Below, piece by piece: positions 1-8,311 of a stretch of DNA of 64,000 nucleotides. A model generated the notes under the pieces. The model searched no databases. It saw only the letters and a list, made by a program, of their open reading frames with translations, and was not told the origin of the DNA. The DNA comes from Runella sp. CRIBMP (GTDB lineage Bacteria; Bacteroidota; Bacteroidia; Cytophagales; Spirosomataceae): contig NZ_JAAAKZ010000001.1 of assembly GCF_009905605.1 (NCBI RefSeq), positions 744,001-808,000 of the forward strand, written 5' to 3'. The position numbers and the translations under genes were made by a program. How positions within the stretch are numbered: the first letter of the stretch is position 1; every line of letters starts with the position of its first letter.

Positions 1-2
1 GA

Positions 3-1976
3 CGCCCGCAGCAAGGCTCAAATACGACCAATATCATCGCTACAATTTTGGCGGGTTTACCCGTGACGGTAGATATTAACGAATTGAGAAACAATCTTTT
101 CGCACCTTCGACGCAGGCGGTTCCCGCAGGTTGGACGGGCGATTTGGCGCGTTCTATTGACCTTAATGGTGTTCAGAACAACCCTTATTTCGTAACGGCG
201 TTCAACCGTTTTTCCAATACTGTTGACCGCGTATACGGTGGAACCAGCCTAAGCTATGATGTAACTCCTTGGTTTAACGTAACGGGGCGCGTGGGCACGG
301 ACTTCTTTACCGAAAACCGCCGCGCTGTAACGCGCAAAGGAACACGCGGACGCCTAAACGGGCAGTTTGAAACCAACGATATTTTTGAGCGGGAACTCCA
401 AACGGATATTTTGGGGACGATTTCGCGCAAAATCAATACCAACTGGACGTTCAAAGGCATCGTTGGGCATCAGTTTAACCAACGTACCATTCGCCGTTCG
501 CGTTTGTTGTCGGAAGGTTTAAACATTGACCAACTTTATACTTTTGCCAACGCCCAATCCAACGTGCCGTCCAACTTCTTCAGCCGGCGCGATATCTTTG
601 GGGTGTATGGCGACTTTAGTTTTGATTACAAAAACTATTTGTTTCTCAACGTAACGGGTAGAAATGACTGGTCTTCAACGCTTCCTGTTAACAACAACTC
701 CTATTTTTATCCATCGGCAAGCGTATCTTTTGTGTTGACTGAAGCATTTCCGAATTTAGGAATTGTTAAAAATGACATTTTGAGTTATGCCAAACTTCGC
801 GCCAATTACGCCAATGTCGGTTCAGACGAAGACCCCTACCAATTGTCGTTTACCTACAATCCATTGACGCAGGCCAGCGATATTTATACGTTCAATATTT
901 TGTATCCTATCGGTGGGGCGTCGGCTTTTGGAGCCACCAATATTTTGCCACCCACCAACCTCCGTCCACAGCAGCAAACTTCGTATGAATTCGGAGCAGA
1001 GTTGAAGTTTTTTGGCGGACGTTTGGGTTTGGACATGACGTATTATAAAACCCTCAACTATGACCAAATCATCTCCATTGCCATTCCCCAAACGACGGGT
1101 TACTCGGCCAGACGTTTGAACGTAGGTGAAATTTCTAACAGAGGTCTAGAAGCGATGCTGACCGTTACGCCGTTCAAAACTCGTTCGGGTTTTCGTTGGG
1201 ATGCGGCCTTTAACTTCAACCGAAACATCAACCGCGTGGAATCTTTAGCGCCTGGATTGACCGAATTTATCACCACTTCTGGCGACGGATTTGGGATTTT
1301 TGTGGTGGCGCGTCCTGGCGAAACGTTTAGTATTCAGGGCGTAGGCTGGTTGCGTGACCCGCAGGGAAATATCATCATCAACCCCACAACGGGCTTACGG
1401 ACGCCCGGCCCACGAAAGGTATTTGGCTCGATTTATCCTGATTGGACGTTGGGTATCAACAACTCTTTCTCTTACAAAGGCATTGATTTTAACTTTCTGG
1501 TGGATGTGCGCAAGGGCGGGGTAATCAACTCACAAACGGTAAGTATTGTGCGTGGTAGTGGCTTAGCCGCCGAAACGGCCATCGACAACCGGACTCCTTT
1601 CATTGATCCAGGCGTGATTCGTAACGCCGACGGTACCTTCCGTCCGAACGATAAACCAGTGGCGAGCATTCAACAATACTGGAGCCAATTGGATAATTCG
1701 GTCAGTCCAGAAAACAACATTTTCGACGGTTCTTATACCAAATTGCGCGAGGTGCGCATTGCCTATAATTTGCCTAAATCGTGGATTAGCAAAACACCTT
1801 TTGGCAGTATTGCGTTAGGTTTAGAGGGACGTAACCTGTGGATTATCAGTTCGAAAGTGCCGCACATTGACCCCGAAGCCAACGTATTGGGGACGGGCCT
1901 CATCGGAGAAGGACTAGAGCGCGGAAGTATCCCGAGCAGTCGCACCGTGGGCGGTAACTTACGATTTACTTTTTAA
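3..1976 (+). CDS. SusC/RagA-type TonB-dependent outer-membrane receptor, C-terminal part (5' end outside window)
   Basis: The frame is open from base 3, so the gene begins left of the window; a TTG at 48 is not the true start. About 657 residues are visible. They are rich in aromatic, alternating beta-strand segments typical of the 22-strand barrel of TonB-dependent receptors, and the protein ends in a C-terminal aromatic (RFTF) as barrel proteins do. Motifs such as NRGLEAMLTVTP and the late GSYTKLREVRIAYNLP are familiar from SusC proteins. SusC proteins import oligosaccharides or other ligands across the outer membrane with a SusD lipoprotein, and a SusD gene follows after 33 bases. The substrate cannot be read from sequence, because no carbohydrate enzyme is adjacent on the visible side. 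The plug and any STN domain lie outside the window. Confidence 0.93.
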   Translation, partial: RPQQGSNTTNIIATILAGLPVTVDINELRNNLFAPSTQAVPAGWTGDLARSIDLNGVQNNPYFVTAFNRFSNTVDRVYGGTSLSYDVTPWFNVTGRVGTDFFTENRRAVTRKGTRGRLNGQFETNDIFERELQTDILGTISRKINTNWTFKGIVGHQFNQRTIRRSRLLSEGLNIDQLYTFANAQSNVPSNFFSRRDIFGVYGDFSFDYKNYLFLNVTGRNDWSSTLPVNNNSYFYPSASVSFVLTEAFPNLGIVKNDILSYAKLRANYANVGSDEDPYQLSFTYNPLTQASDIYTFNILYPIGGASAFGATNILPPTNLRPQQQTSYEFGAELKFFGGRLGLDMTYYKTLNYDQIISIAIPQTTGYSARRLNVGEISNRGLEAMLTVTPFKTRSGFRWDAAFNFNRNINRVESLAPGLTEFITTSGDGFGIFVVARPGETFSIQGVGWLRDPQGNIIINPTTGLRTPGPRKVFGSIYPDWTLGINNSFSYKGIDFNFLVDVRKGGVINSQTVSIVRGSGLAAETAIDNRTPFIDPGVIRNADGTFRPNDKPVASIQQYWSQLDNSVSPENNIFDGSYTKLREVRIAYNLPKSWISKTPFGSIALGLEGRNLWIISSKVPHIDPEANVLGTGLIGEGLERGSIPSSRTVGGNLRFTF

Positions 1977-2009
1977 TAAAAATATTCACTTATATCAACT
2001 ACAACCAAC

Positions 2010-3422
2010 ATGAAAAAGCTGATTTTAGCCGCTTTGCTGGCCATTTCCACAACGGCTTGTTTCAAAGACAGCAACATCAACATCGACCCCAACCGTTCTA
2101 CATCGGTTGACCCTGCGTTGTTGTTTTCGGGAGCTTCTACGCAATTTTCGCTTTTGCGCGTGGCCGAACTCACTTGGCCCATCGCCCTGATGAACCAAAT
2201 GTGGGCTTCGGGCGGTCGTTGGGGTCTTTCGCAGTCGCAGTATGACCAGACCCGTATCCGCAGCGCTTGGGGACGGACGTACACCGACGTTCTAAAAAAC
2301 CTGAATGTGGCCATTGAGATTGCCCAAAACACCCAACCTGTCAATAAAAATGCGGTGGCTCAGTGTAAAATTTTGATGGCGTTTGCGTACGCGCAAACCT
2401 CTTTATTATGGGGGGATATTCCGTTTACTGAAGCTGCAAACGGCAAAGTAGACTTTCCTAAATTCGACAAACAACAGGATGTATTGAACGGCACTATTGC
2501 GCTACTCGACGAAGCCATCGGGCTGATTGACTTGAACGCTAAAGGTATTATTGCCCCCAATGACTTGTATTATGGTGGTGACATGGCTAAATGGCGTAAG
2601 TTTGCCAATTCGTTGAAAATGAGAATCTTATTTTCAATGGTCGATTCTGACCCTACCAAGGGTGCAGCCATTGGTCAGTTGGTTGCGGGGGGAAATATGA
2701 TTTCTTCTAATGCCGATGCCATGTTGTATAAATACTACAATCAACCAGGTCGTCAGAACCCGCGCTTTTCGTTTACGGCTATTTTTAGGGGAGGCGTACA
2801 GTCGGATTGGTATTGCTCCAAGCCCGTTTATGACTTGCTGGTGTCGCTCAAAGATCCACGGATTCCGTATTTTTATCAGCCTGGCACGGATGCGGCCCCC
2901 AATGAATTTATTGCGTTGGGGCCCGTTGAAGTTTATACCACCAAATCTGCTTTGGTTAACATGAACTTGCTGAAACCCGACCTGCCCGAAGTATCGTTTT
3001 CGTATTCAGAACAATTGTTGTTTGAAGCCGAAGCCATTGCCCGAGGATTTGCCCCTGGAGGCTTTGAGGCAGCTACGACCAAGATGCGGGCTGGGGTGCG
3101 CGAATCAATGTTGGCCTTGGGAGTCACTGCGGCCCAAACGGATGCCTATGTTGCGGCTTTGCCTGCCCTGACGGCCACCAATTACAAAACAGTTTTGGCG
3201 CAACAGCAATACTTAGACTTGTTTATGCGGCCGATTGAAGGCTGGGTGCAGCACCGTCGTTCGGGGACAATTGGACAGGAAGTGCCTGCTATGACTACTC
3301 CAACGGGGGCACCGGTAGCGGGGTTGATACGCCGCCTGCTTTACCGTAGCGAAGAGGTTAATTCCAATCCTAATACGCCTTCTGGATTGACGTTGGATAC
3401 GCCACAGTGGTTTGACAAATAA
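2010..3422 (+). CDS. SusD/RagB-family outer-membrane lipoprotein (SusD-like_2 type)
   Basis: A 470-residue lipoprotein with a short signal peptide and lipobox (STTAC, Cys17), exported and anchored on the cell surface. The N-terminal pattern after the Cys (short linker, NIDPNRST, then DPALLFSGA) and the TPR-like helical body resemble the SusD-like_2 group (PF12771 type) rather than classical SusD. SusD proteins form the lid over the SusC barrel and bind the ligand. It lies 33 bases after the SusC gene on the same strand and is surely co-transcribed with it. A strong hairpin terminator follows, so this pair ends the operon. The ligand is unknown. Confidence 0.9.
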   Translation: MKKLILAALLAISTTACFKDSNINIDPNRSTSVDPALLFSGASTQFSLLRVAELTWPIALMNQMWASGGRWGLSQSQYDQTRIRSAWGRTYTDVLKNLNVAIEIAQNTQPVNKNAVAQCKILMAFAYAQTSLLWGDIPFTEAANGKVDFPKFDKQQDVLNGTIALLDEAIGLIDLNAKGIIAPNDLYYGGDMAKWRKFANSLKMRILFSMVDSDPTKGAAIGQLVAGGNMISSNADAMLYKYYNQPGRQNPRFSFTAIFRGGVQSDWYCSKPVYDLLVSLKDPRIPYFYQPGTDAAPNEFIALGPVEVYTTKSALVNMNLLKPDLPEVSFSYSEQLLFEAEAIARGFAPGGFEAATTKMRAGVRESMLALGVTAAQTDAYVAALPALTATNYKTVLAQQQYLDLFMRPIEGWVQHRRSGTIGQEVPAMTTPTGAPVAGLIRRLLYRSEEVNSNPNTPSGLTLDTPQWFDK

Positions 3423-3439
3423 AGATGTTTCCTGATGAA

Positions 3440-3487
3440 TTCCATACAAAAAGCGAGCGGCGAAAGTCGCTCGCTTTTTGTATGGAA
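3440..3487 (+). terminator. Terminator of the SusC/SusD operon
   Basis: A perfect 20-base inverted repeat (3440-3459 and 3468-3487) with an 8-base loop. The stem holds GCGAGCG followed by a T5 tract in the descending arm. It starts 18 bases after the SusD stop codon. Confidence 0.85.
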
Positions 3488-3560
3488 TAAGATTTTTAAA
3501 AGGCCCGGCATAGCTTTTTATCAGAATGCTGTGTTATTCAACCTTTTAAAACAAAATGTT

Positions 3561-4136
3561 ATGAAAACAAAACTTATTTGGGTGTCGGCCCTCATCGTAA
3601 TGTGGGGCTTCGCCGCTTGTAATTCTTCAGAAAACAAAGACACAAATGATTCTACCGCAGATACAGCTGTTATGTCGGTTGATTCGGCTTCCGATGCTCA
3701 GGATGAAGATACCGAGTTTCTGACTGAAGCCGCCAGCGGAGGCATGATGGAAGTGGAATTGGGCCAATTGGCGGCTAATAAAGCTGTATCGGCCTATGTG
3801 AAGAATTTTGCCAAAATGATGGTTGACGACCACACCAAAGCCAACAATGAATTGAAATCATTGGCCGCTCAAAAAGGCATTACGCTTCCCGCCATGCTCA
3901 TGGAAAAACACCAGAAAATGGTCAATGACCTTACCACTAAAATTGGTAAAGAATTTGACAAAGAGTACATGAATATGATGGTGGATGACCACAAAAAAGA
4001 TATCGACGCGTTTGAGAAAGCCGCTGATAAAGGAAATGACGCCGATATAAAGGCGTTTGCTGCCAAAACGCTACCGACGTTAAAACGCCATTTGCAAATG
4101 GCGGAACAAACGGAAAAAAAAACCGATAAAATGTAA
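3561..4136 (+). CDS. DUF4142-family lipoprotein
   Basis: A predicted 191-residue lipoprotein. The open frame extends upstream to 3435 through the preceding terminator, so the ATG at 3561 (MKTKLIWVSALIV) is chosen: it gives a signal peptide with lipobox (GFAAC) and an acidic Ser/Asp-rich linker. Residues of about 50-190 form a ferritin-like four-helix bundle typical of DUF4142, with repeated motifs such as MMVDDHTKAN and MMVDDHKKDIDAFEKA. DUF4142 proteins are common in Bacteroidota and often sit with stress-related genes. Their biochemical role is not established. The two small genes that follow are also of stress type, which supports a general-stress setting without proving it. Confidence 0.85.
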   Translation: MKTKLIWVSALIVMWGFAACNSSENKDTNDSTADTAVMSVDSASDAQDEDTEFLTEAASGGMMEVELGQLAANKAVSAYVKNFAKMMVDDHTKANNELKSLAAQKGITLPAMLMEKHQKMVNDLTTKIGKEFDKEYMNMMVDDHKKDIDAFEKAADKGNDADIKAFAAKTLPTLKRHLQMAEQTEKKTDKM

Positions 4137-4176
4137 GAAAAGGTCATTATCCACACCCCTTTTAACGGATACAGCT

Positions 4177-4377
4177 ATGCCTTGGACTAAAGATGATTTT
4201 CCGCCTTCGATGAAGAACCTCATGAAACCGGTACGCGATAAAGCCATCGAAATTGCGAATGCACTCTTGGAAGATGGGCGCGACGAAGGAAGTGCCATTG
4301 CCATTGCTACTGCCAAAGCGGAAGAATGGGCCGAAAACAGAGGTAAAAAAGTAAAGAAGAATGTAGCTCGAAAGTAG
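4177..4377 (+). CDS. Small YdaT-like conserved protein
   Basis: A soluble 66-residue protein beginning PWTKDDFPPSMKNL, with a helical core (RDKAIEIANALLEDG) and a short motif AIAIATAKAEEW, followed by a basic tail (KKVKKNVARK). I recognise this pattern from small uncharacterised proteins annotated as YdaT-like, which are widespread and often near stress genes. Function is unknown. It lies 40 bases after the DUF4142 gene on the same strand and before a terminator, so the two are probably one transcript. The Lys-rich tail could contact nucleic acid, but that is only a guess. Confidence 0.75.
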   Translation: MPWTKDDFPPSMKNLMKPVRDKAIEIANALLEDGRDEGSAIAIATAKAEEWAENRGKKVKKNVARK

Positions 4378-4444
4378 CCGACGCATCTTTTTTGAGCACT
4401 TCCCGGGAGGGGATTTCTCTCCACATTTTGGGTACTATCTGACA

Positions 4445-4489
4445 CAGGGTCTTTTATCTTATTACCAGGATAGAAGACCCTGATTTTTT
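4445..4489 (+). terminator. Terminator after the YdaT-like gene
   Basis: Arms CAGGGTCTT (from 4445) and AAGACCCTG (to 4482) flank an AT-rich apex and are followed by ATTTTTTG. This is a canonical intrinsic terminator for the rightward transcript. Confidence 0.75.
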
Positions 4490-4567
4490 GTGCTGAAAAG
4501 TCAAAAGTCGTTGGGGGAGACATGTAGCTAAACCGTAAAACAGATGAACGGCAAAATGCAAAAAAAA

Positions 4568-4597
4568 GGCACCCGATGACTATACGCCACCGGGTGC
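4568..4597 (-). terminator. Terminator of the GSP17M-like gene
   Basis: Inverted repeat GCACCCG/CGGGTGC about 25 bases beyond the leftward stop codon. On the minus strand it is followed by a run of seven T (plus-strand A run at 4561-4567). Confidence 0.75.
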
Positions 4598-4621
4598 TTT
4601 GGTTTTCAGAAGATATTAGTG

Positions 4622-5158
4622 CTAGTAATGACTCTGCTGGCCTTGGCCTTGGTTCCAGGATTCGTTCAGATAACGGGCATCTTCTTCGTTTTTGGGTTTC
4701 ACGCCCATAAAGATTCCACCGTCTTTGATACCTTTTTCGTACTCATGGGCTCTGTCTTCTGGAATACCAGAACCTACCAGCGCACCTACTAGCCCGCCCG
4801 TTAAGCCCCCAGCTCCTGCACCGGCTAAGGCTGCCGCTACTGGTCCTGCGATTACAAGCCCGAGCCCTGGAAGGGCCAGTGTAGTACCTATGGCGGCAAT
4901 AGCCCCCACAATGGCCCCGAGTGTACCACCGATGGCCGAGCCCACACCCGCTTTTTCCATGGCTTTGTCGCCTAGCTCGGTATTGACATCATCGTCCTTG
5001 TCGAAATATTTTTTGCGGGTTTCATCAGACATGACCAGATTGACATCGTCTTTGGTATAGCCGCGTTCGGTTAGTGAATTATAGGCTTTCTCCGCACTTT
5101 CCCGGTCCCGGAACATGCCTGTCAGATGGCGATTTTTTTCACTTGTGTTTGTTTCCAT
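4622..5158 (-). CDS. General stress protein 17M (YflT)-like glycine-zipper protein
   Basis: A 178-residue protein. The ATG at 5158 (METNTSEKNR) is preferred to a longer in-frame start at 5191. Residues of about 10-50 match the general stress protein 17M-like fold (FRDRESAEKAYNSLTERGY, then DDVNLVMSDETR). Residues of about 65-135 form two Gly/Ala-rich hydrophobic stretches (glycine zipper) able to insert in a membrane. The C-terminus is Gln/Gly-rich. Proteins of this form are induced by salt or envelope stress in several bacteria; the molecular job is unknown. It is divergent from proB with a 440-base gap and ends at its own terminator. Confidence 0.8.
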   Translation of the reverse strand: METNTSEKNRHLTGMFRDRESAEKAYNSLTERGYTKDDVNLVMSDETRKKYFDKDDDVNTELGDKAMEKAGVGSAIGGTLGAIVGAIAAIGTTLALPGLGLVIAGPVAAALAGAGAGGLTGGLVGALVGSGIPEDRAHEYEKGIKDGGIFMGVKPKNEEDARYLNESWNQGQGQQSHY

Positions 5159-5552
5159 AACAATTTTCTTTGATGATTTTTGGTGATACATAACAATGAC
5201 GCTTGTGCGGTCATTTGTCTAGTAAGATTAAAAAAGTGTGCCCTGACAGGCCGTTTTGAAGAAATAACAATGGTTGTGCCTAAGAATATATGCTTGTTAA
5301 TGTCCTTGTAATCAATTTGTTATATTTTTAATTTGCAGGTTTACGGATTGAGATAAATAAAAAATAGGGAGTGACTATGAATGCATAAAAGGGGAAATAA
5401 CCGCAAAAGTGAGCGTTGTATTATGGGGAATCGGGAATTCTTACCCCATTTATGCGTGAGCTTACTTTTTGAAAATACTGTAGCTTGAGTTGCTGAGTAG
5501 GATAGAAAATATCCTTTTTTATGTTTTTGTCTGCTGATTCCTGAACTCTAAA
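5159..5552. other. Intergenic region with nested inverted repeats
   Basis: No gene is visible in this stretch between divergent genes. It holds a 12-base inverted repeat with one mismatch (5383-5394 with 5444-5455). The right arm can alternatively pair with a closer ATGGGG (5423-5428 with 5444-5449), giving two mutually exclusive hairpins. The rest is AT-rich with no clear ORF. Confidence 0.4.
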
Positions 5553-5583
5553 TTTGGGTAACCCTTTCTGGTTCGTAACTTTG
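5553..5583 (+). promoter_or_regulatory. proB promoter (Bacteroidota -33/-7 type)
   Basis: TTTG at 5553-5556, a 19-base spacer, then TAACTTTG at 5576-5583. This matches the Bacteroidota housekeeping pattern TAnnTTTG. It predicts transcription from about 5590 and therefore supports the ATG at 5602 as the start, because the longer frame from 5554 overlaps the promoter. Confidence 0.75.
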
Positions 5584-5601
5584 CCGCAAAGATTACGATT
5601 A

Positions 5602-6633
5602 ATGTCAAAACCCATCTTAGTTATAAAATTTGGAAGTGCGGCCATTACCAAAGCCAATGGAGAGCTGAATCAATTGGTGATGGTGGAGATTGCGCGGCAG
5701 GTGGCGCAGTTGTATTCGGAGTATCATTTGGTGATTGTATCGTCGGGGGCGGTGGCGGCTGGCAAGCAGTATATCCGCAATTATGCGGGCGAAATAGCCC
5801 AGCGTAAAGCGGCGGCGGCCATTGGTAACCTGCTATTGCTCAACAAGTACGCGCAGTTCTTTGCCCCTTATGAGATTCCCGTGGCCCAGAGCCTCTGCGA
5901 GCGAGGGCATTTTGCCAATCGCGACCAGTTTTTACAAATGAAAGAAACCTTTCAGGAGTTGTGGGACAACGGCATTATCCCAATTGTAAATGAAAACGAC
6001 GTAGTCAGCAGCCGCGAATTAAAGTTTTCTGATAATGACGAACTGGCAACCCTCATTGCGGTAGGTTTCGGTGCCGACACGTTGATGTTGTGTACATCAG
6101 TGGGTGGATTGTTGGACAATACTGGTAAAGTTATCCCGAGAGTTTCGCAGGTAAATGATGTTTTTAAGTACGTCAGAACGGATAAGTCTAGCGTAGGTTT
6201 GGGGGGGATGACCTCTAAACTTACCTTCGCCAAACTCGCGATGCGCATGGGCATTCGGACGATTATCTTCGGGATGAACGAGTCGGATGGTATTTTAAGG
6301 GCATTGCGTGAAGAGACTGGAACTGTGTTTGTTTCACAGGAAAGCGTGCTTTCGGCCCGCAATCGCTGGCTCGGAAGTGGTAGTTTGGTAGCGGGGCGTA
6401 TCCTAATCGATGCGGGGGCGGCGTTGGCCCTTCAAAATCGAAAAAGCCTTTTAGCCGTCGGCATCACGGAAGTAGAAGGAGATTTTGAAGCGGGTGAAGC
6501 GGTTGAAATTGTGGATGAAGAAGGTACGTCGGTGGCGGTGGCCAAAGCAAAAGAATCTTCAAGCTCAATTGCTCAAAACCTCAAAACTCAAAACTTTGAA
6601 GTAGCCAATGCAAATGATATTGTACTGCTTTAA
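5602..6633 (+). CDS. proB: Glutamate 5-kinase
   Basis: A 343-residue enzyme of proline synthesis that phosphorylates L-glutamate to gamma-glutamyl phosphate using ATP. The amino-acid kinase fold is clear: VIKFGSAAITK at the N-terminus, VIVSSGAVAAG around residue 45, IVNENDVVS around residue 130, FSDNDELATLIAV, and SVGLGGMTSKL for substrate/ATP binding. A C-terminal region of about 75 residues (GRILIDAGAALAL onward) looks like a PUA domain, as in the long form of ProB. The start at 5602 follows from the promoter. proA is not in this window, so the gene stands alone between its promoter and a bidirectional terminator. Confidence 0.93.
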   Translation: MSKPILVIKFGSAAITKANGELNQLVMVEIARQVAQLYSEYHLVIVSSGAVAAGKQYIRNYAGEIAQRKAAAAIGNLLLLNKYAQFFAPYEIPVAQSLCERGHFANRDQFLQMKETFQELWDNGIIPIVNENDVVSSRELKFSDNDELATLIAVGFGADTLMLCTSVGGLLDNTGKVIPRVSQVNDVFKYVRTDKSSVGLGGMTSKLTFAKLAMRMGIRTIIFGMNESDGILRALREETGTVFVSQESVLSARNRWLGSGSLVAGRILIDAGAALALQNRKSLLAVGITEVEGDFEAGEAVEIVDEEGTSVAVAKAKESSSSIAQNLKTQNFEVANANDIVLL

Positions 6634-6671
6634 GCGCCGTGTTGTTGGATTCTCAAAACCATCAACACGCT

Positions 6672-6719
6672 AATAACAGAAGCCCCACTCTTTATCCAAG
6701 AAGTGGGGCTTCTGTTATT
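6672..6719. terminator. Bidirectional terminator between proB and hsp20
   Basis: A perfect 18-base inverted repeat (6672-6689 and 6702-6719) with a stem of AGAAGCCCCACT and AT-rich feet. It lies between converging genes and serves both. Confidence 0.85.
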
Positions 6720-6731
6720 TATTCTTCTGGA

Positions 6732-7163
6732 TTAGCCGATTTCGATAATACGTGGCGATTTTTTCGCTTCGTCTTTTTTAGGAAGTTCGATTTTTAATAT
6801 TCCGTCGGTGTAAGCAGCGTTGATTTGGTCGCCGTTGATGGTGTTAGGTAAGGTAAAAGCCCGGCGAAAACTTGTGTAACTAAATTCTTTGCGGGTGTAT
6901 TTCTCAGTACTTTCTTCGTTTTTTTGCTCTTGTTGGGCCGAAATCGTCAACACGTTGTTTTCTAAGTTGATTTTAAAATCTTCTTTTTTGAGACCAGGAG
7001 CGGCTACTTCTAGTCGAAAACCACCCTCGTGTTCTACGATATTAACGGCTGGTACGCCATAGTTGCTCAATGTAGCAGGGGCAAAAATGTCATTGAGGTC
7101 TTTGCCAAATACACTTCCGAATAAGTTGGGGAAATTGCCGTTTGTTTTTACTAAAGTTGCCAT
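6732..7163 (-). CDS. Hsp20/alpha-crystallin small heat-shock protein
   Basis: A 143-residue small heat-shock protein, an ATP-independent holdase that keeps unfolding proteins soluble in the cytoplasm. The alpha-crystallin domain spans about residues 38-135: VNIVEHEGGFRLEVAAPGL, then KINLENNVLTISAQ, and the conserved AAYTDGILKIELPK. The usual short N-terminal arm is present, and the protein ends in an Ile-x-Ile-like anchor (RIIEIG) as most oligomeric sHSPs do. It is a single gene with its own terminator. A 16-base tandem repeat lies about 40 bases upstream of the start. No sigma-32-like or CIRCE element was recognised. Confidence 0.95.
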   Translation of the reverse strand: MATLVKTNGNFPNLFGSVFGKDLNDIFAPATLSNYGVPAVNIVEHEGGFRLEVAAPGLKKEDFKINLENNVLTISAQQEQKNEESTEKYTRKEFSYTSFRRAFTLPNTINGDQINAAYTDGILKIELPKKDEAKKSPRIIEIG

Positions 7164-7635
7164 GATTGTTATTTTTTTAGTGTTTTAAGTTTTCTGATTC
7201 AATTCGCCGATGCGACGGTTCGCCGATGCGACGGTTCTATATCTTCAACTTTTGTACCACCTACCAACAAAATAATTGACTTACATAATCTATTTTTATT
7301 TAAATGTTTGATATTCAATTAATTGTATTTTTTTGTTTGGTTTTCTGTGGGTTTTATATTAATGACAAAATGTCTTAATGTGTCAATTTTAGGTTGTTTT
7401 TTGCTGACAATATGACTGTTTTTGTGAAGTTTGGGTGAATAGGTGCTGCAAGCGAAGGGCTAGTTAATCAAAAATGGTAGTGGCTGGGAGGGTTTTGGAA
7501 AGTGTTTGAAAAGGGCGAAAGATAGTTGCCAAAAGGAAAGTAAATGCTGACGAAAATTGCCAAGTAGATATAGGTGGGCTTTTTGGTATTAAAAAGAGAA
7601 AAAACTTCAATACACCAGCGAAAGAATGGGCTAAA
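7164..7635. other. AT-rich intergenic region upstream of hsp20 and the RDD gene
   Basis: No ORF of credible coding character lies between these divergent genes. The visible structure is a tandem 16-base repeat near the hsp20 start and the rightward promoter at 7639. The remainder is AT-rich. Confidence 0.4.
7205..7236. repeat. Two tandem copies of a 16-base unit
   Basis: CGCCGATGCGACGGTT occurs twice head to tail (7205-7220, 7221-7236) without mismatch, about 40 bases upstream of the hsp20 start. The end of the second copy, GACGGTTCTA, recurs in the dyad near 28845, so this may be a degenerate copy of a dispersed element. Confidence 0.8.
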
Positions 7636-7638
7636 ATG

Positions 7639-7669
7639 TTTGGTTTTTTGCCTGAAAATCATAGGTTTG
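7639..7669 (+). promoter_or_regulatory. Promoter of the RDD gene
   Basis: TTTG at 7639-7642, a 19-base spacer, TAGGTTTG at 7662-7669. It lies inside the longest open frame, which shows that translation starts downstream, at the ATG at 7708. Confidence 0.75.
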
Positions 7670-7707
7670 TACAACCTATTCGTTCGAAACCTTTTAATCT
7701 TTTTAAC

Positions 7708-8217
7708 ATGGAAAATGTAATTACTCAGGTAGGAGAACCTACCAACTATGCGAGTTTTGGTCGCCGGCTAGTCGCCTTGATTATTGATGGAATCATTATT
7801 GGAGTTGCTCAATCATTCATTATTGTACCGATTATGATTTCCTTAGGTCTGGGGGTAGCGTCCAAGATTGACACAGATTCGCTCGAAACAATGGAGCCCG
7901 GAGAGGCGATGAGCATTTTTTCGGCAATGATGGGAGCGGGCTTGATGATTCAGCTCGTAAGCTGGGGCATCAGCGGCGTTTATTTTGTGCTAATGGAGTC
8001 GTCAGAAAAACAGGCTACTCTGGGTAAAATAGCGATGGGACTTAAAGTAACAGACCTCAACGGAAATCGTATTACCCCGACCACCGCAATAATTCGTTTT
8101 GTTGGGCGCATTGTTTCGGGGATGATTATGCTGATTGGGTACATTATGGCGGCCTTTACCGCCAAAAAACAGGCCTTGCACGATATGATTGCCAGCACAT
8201 TGGTGTTGAAAAGCTGA
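7708..8217 (+). CDS. RDD-family integral membrane protein
   Basis: A 169-residue protein. Start 7708 (MENVITQVGE) is fixed by the promoter upstream. The RDD signature is visible: FGRRLVALIIDGIIIG in the first membrane helix (Arg and Asp), and later ATLGKIAMGLKVTDLNG followed by IRFVGRIVSG and a Lys/Lys/His-Asp motif (KKQALHDMIA). Three or four transmembrane segments are likely. RDD proteins are mostly of unknown function, though some have been proposed as ion antiporters. It is monocistronic, with its own promoter and a terminator right after the stop. Confidence 0.88.
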   Translation: MENVITQVGEPTNYASFGRRLVALIIDGIIIGVAQSFIIVPIMISLGLGVASKIDTDSLETMEPGEAMSIFSAMMGAGLMIQLVSWGISGVYFVLMESSEKQATLGKIAMGLKVTDLNGNRITPTTAIIRFVGRIVSGMIMLIGYIMAAFTAKKQALHDMIASTLVLKS

Positions 8218-8240
8218 TTGTTTTCAGTTTATTCCCACAA

Positions 8241-8266
8241 CAAAAGGCGGAGAAGTCCGCCTTTTG
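8241..8266 (+). terminator. Terminator of the RDD gene
   Basis: A 10-base perfect inverted repeat (CAAAAGGCGG / CCGCCTTTTG) with a 6-base loop, followed by TTATTTTTG. Confidence 0.8.
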
Positions 8267-8267
8267 T

Positions 8268-8275
8268 TATTTTTG
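8268..8275 (+). promoter_or_regulatory. Possible -7 element of the threonine aldolase gene
   Basis: TATTTTTG fits TAnnTTTG and lies 36 bases before the ATG at 8312, abutting the upstream terminator. No TTG is found at the expected distance (the terminator stem occupies that place), so the assignment is weak. Confidence 0.35.
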
Positions 8276-8311
8276 CATCGCTCAAATTTTTAAACCAACC
8301 AATCCCCCATA

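Noticed and set aside
3435-3560. N-terminal extension of the DUF4142 gene
   Set aside because: It translates the preceding terminator hairpin; the signal peptide with lipobox begins at 3561.
7468-7674. 68-codon minus-strand ORF between hsp20 and the RDD gene
   Set aside because: It crosses the RDD promoter, is AT-driven (many Phe/Tyr/Ile), and has no recognisable domain.
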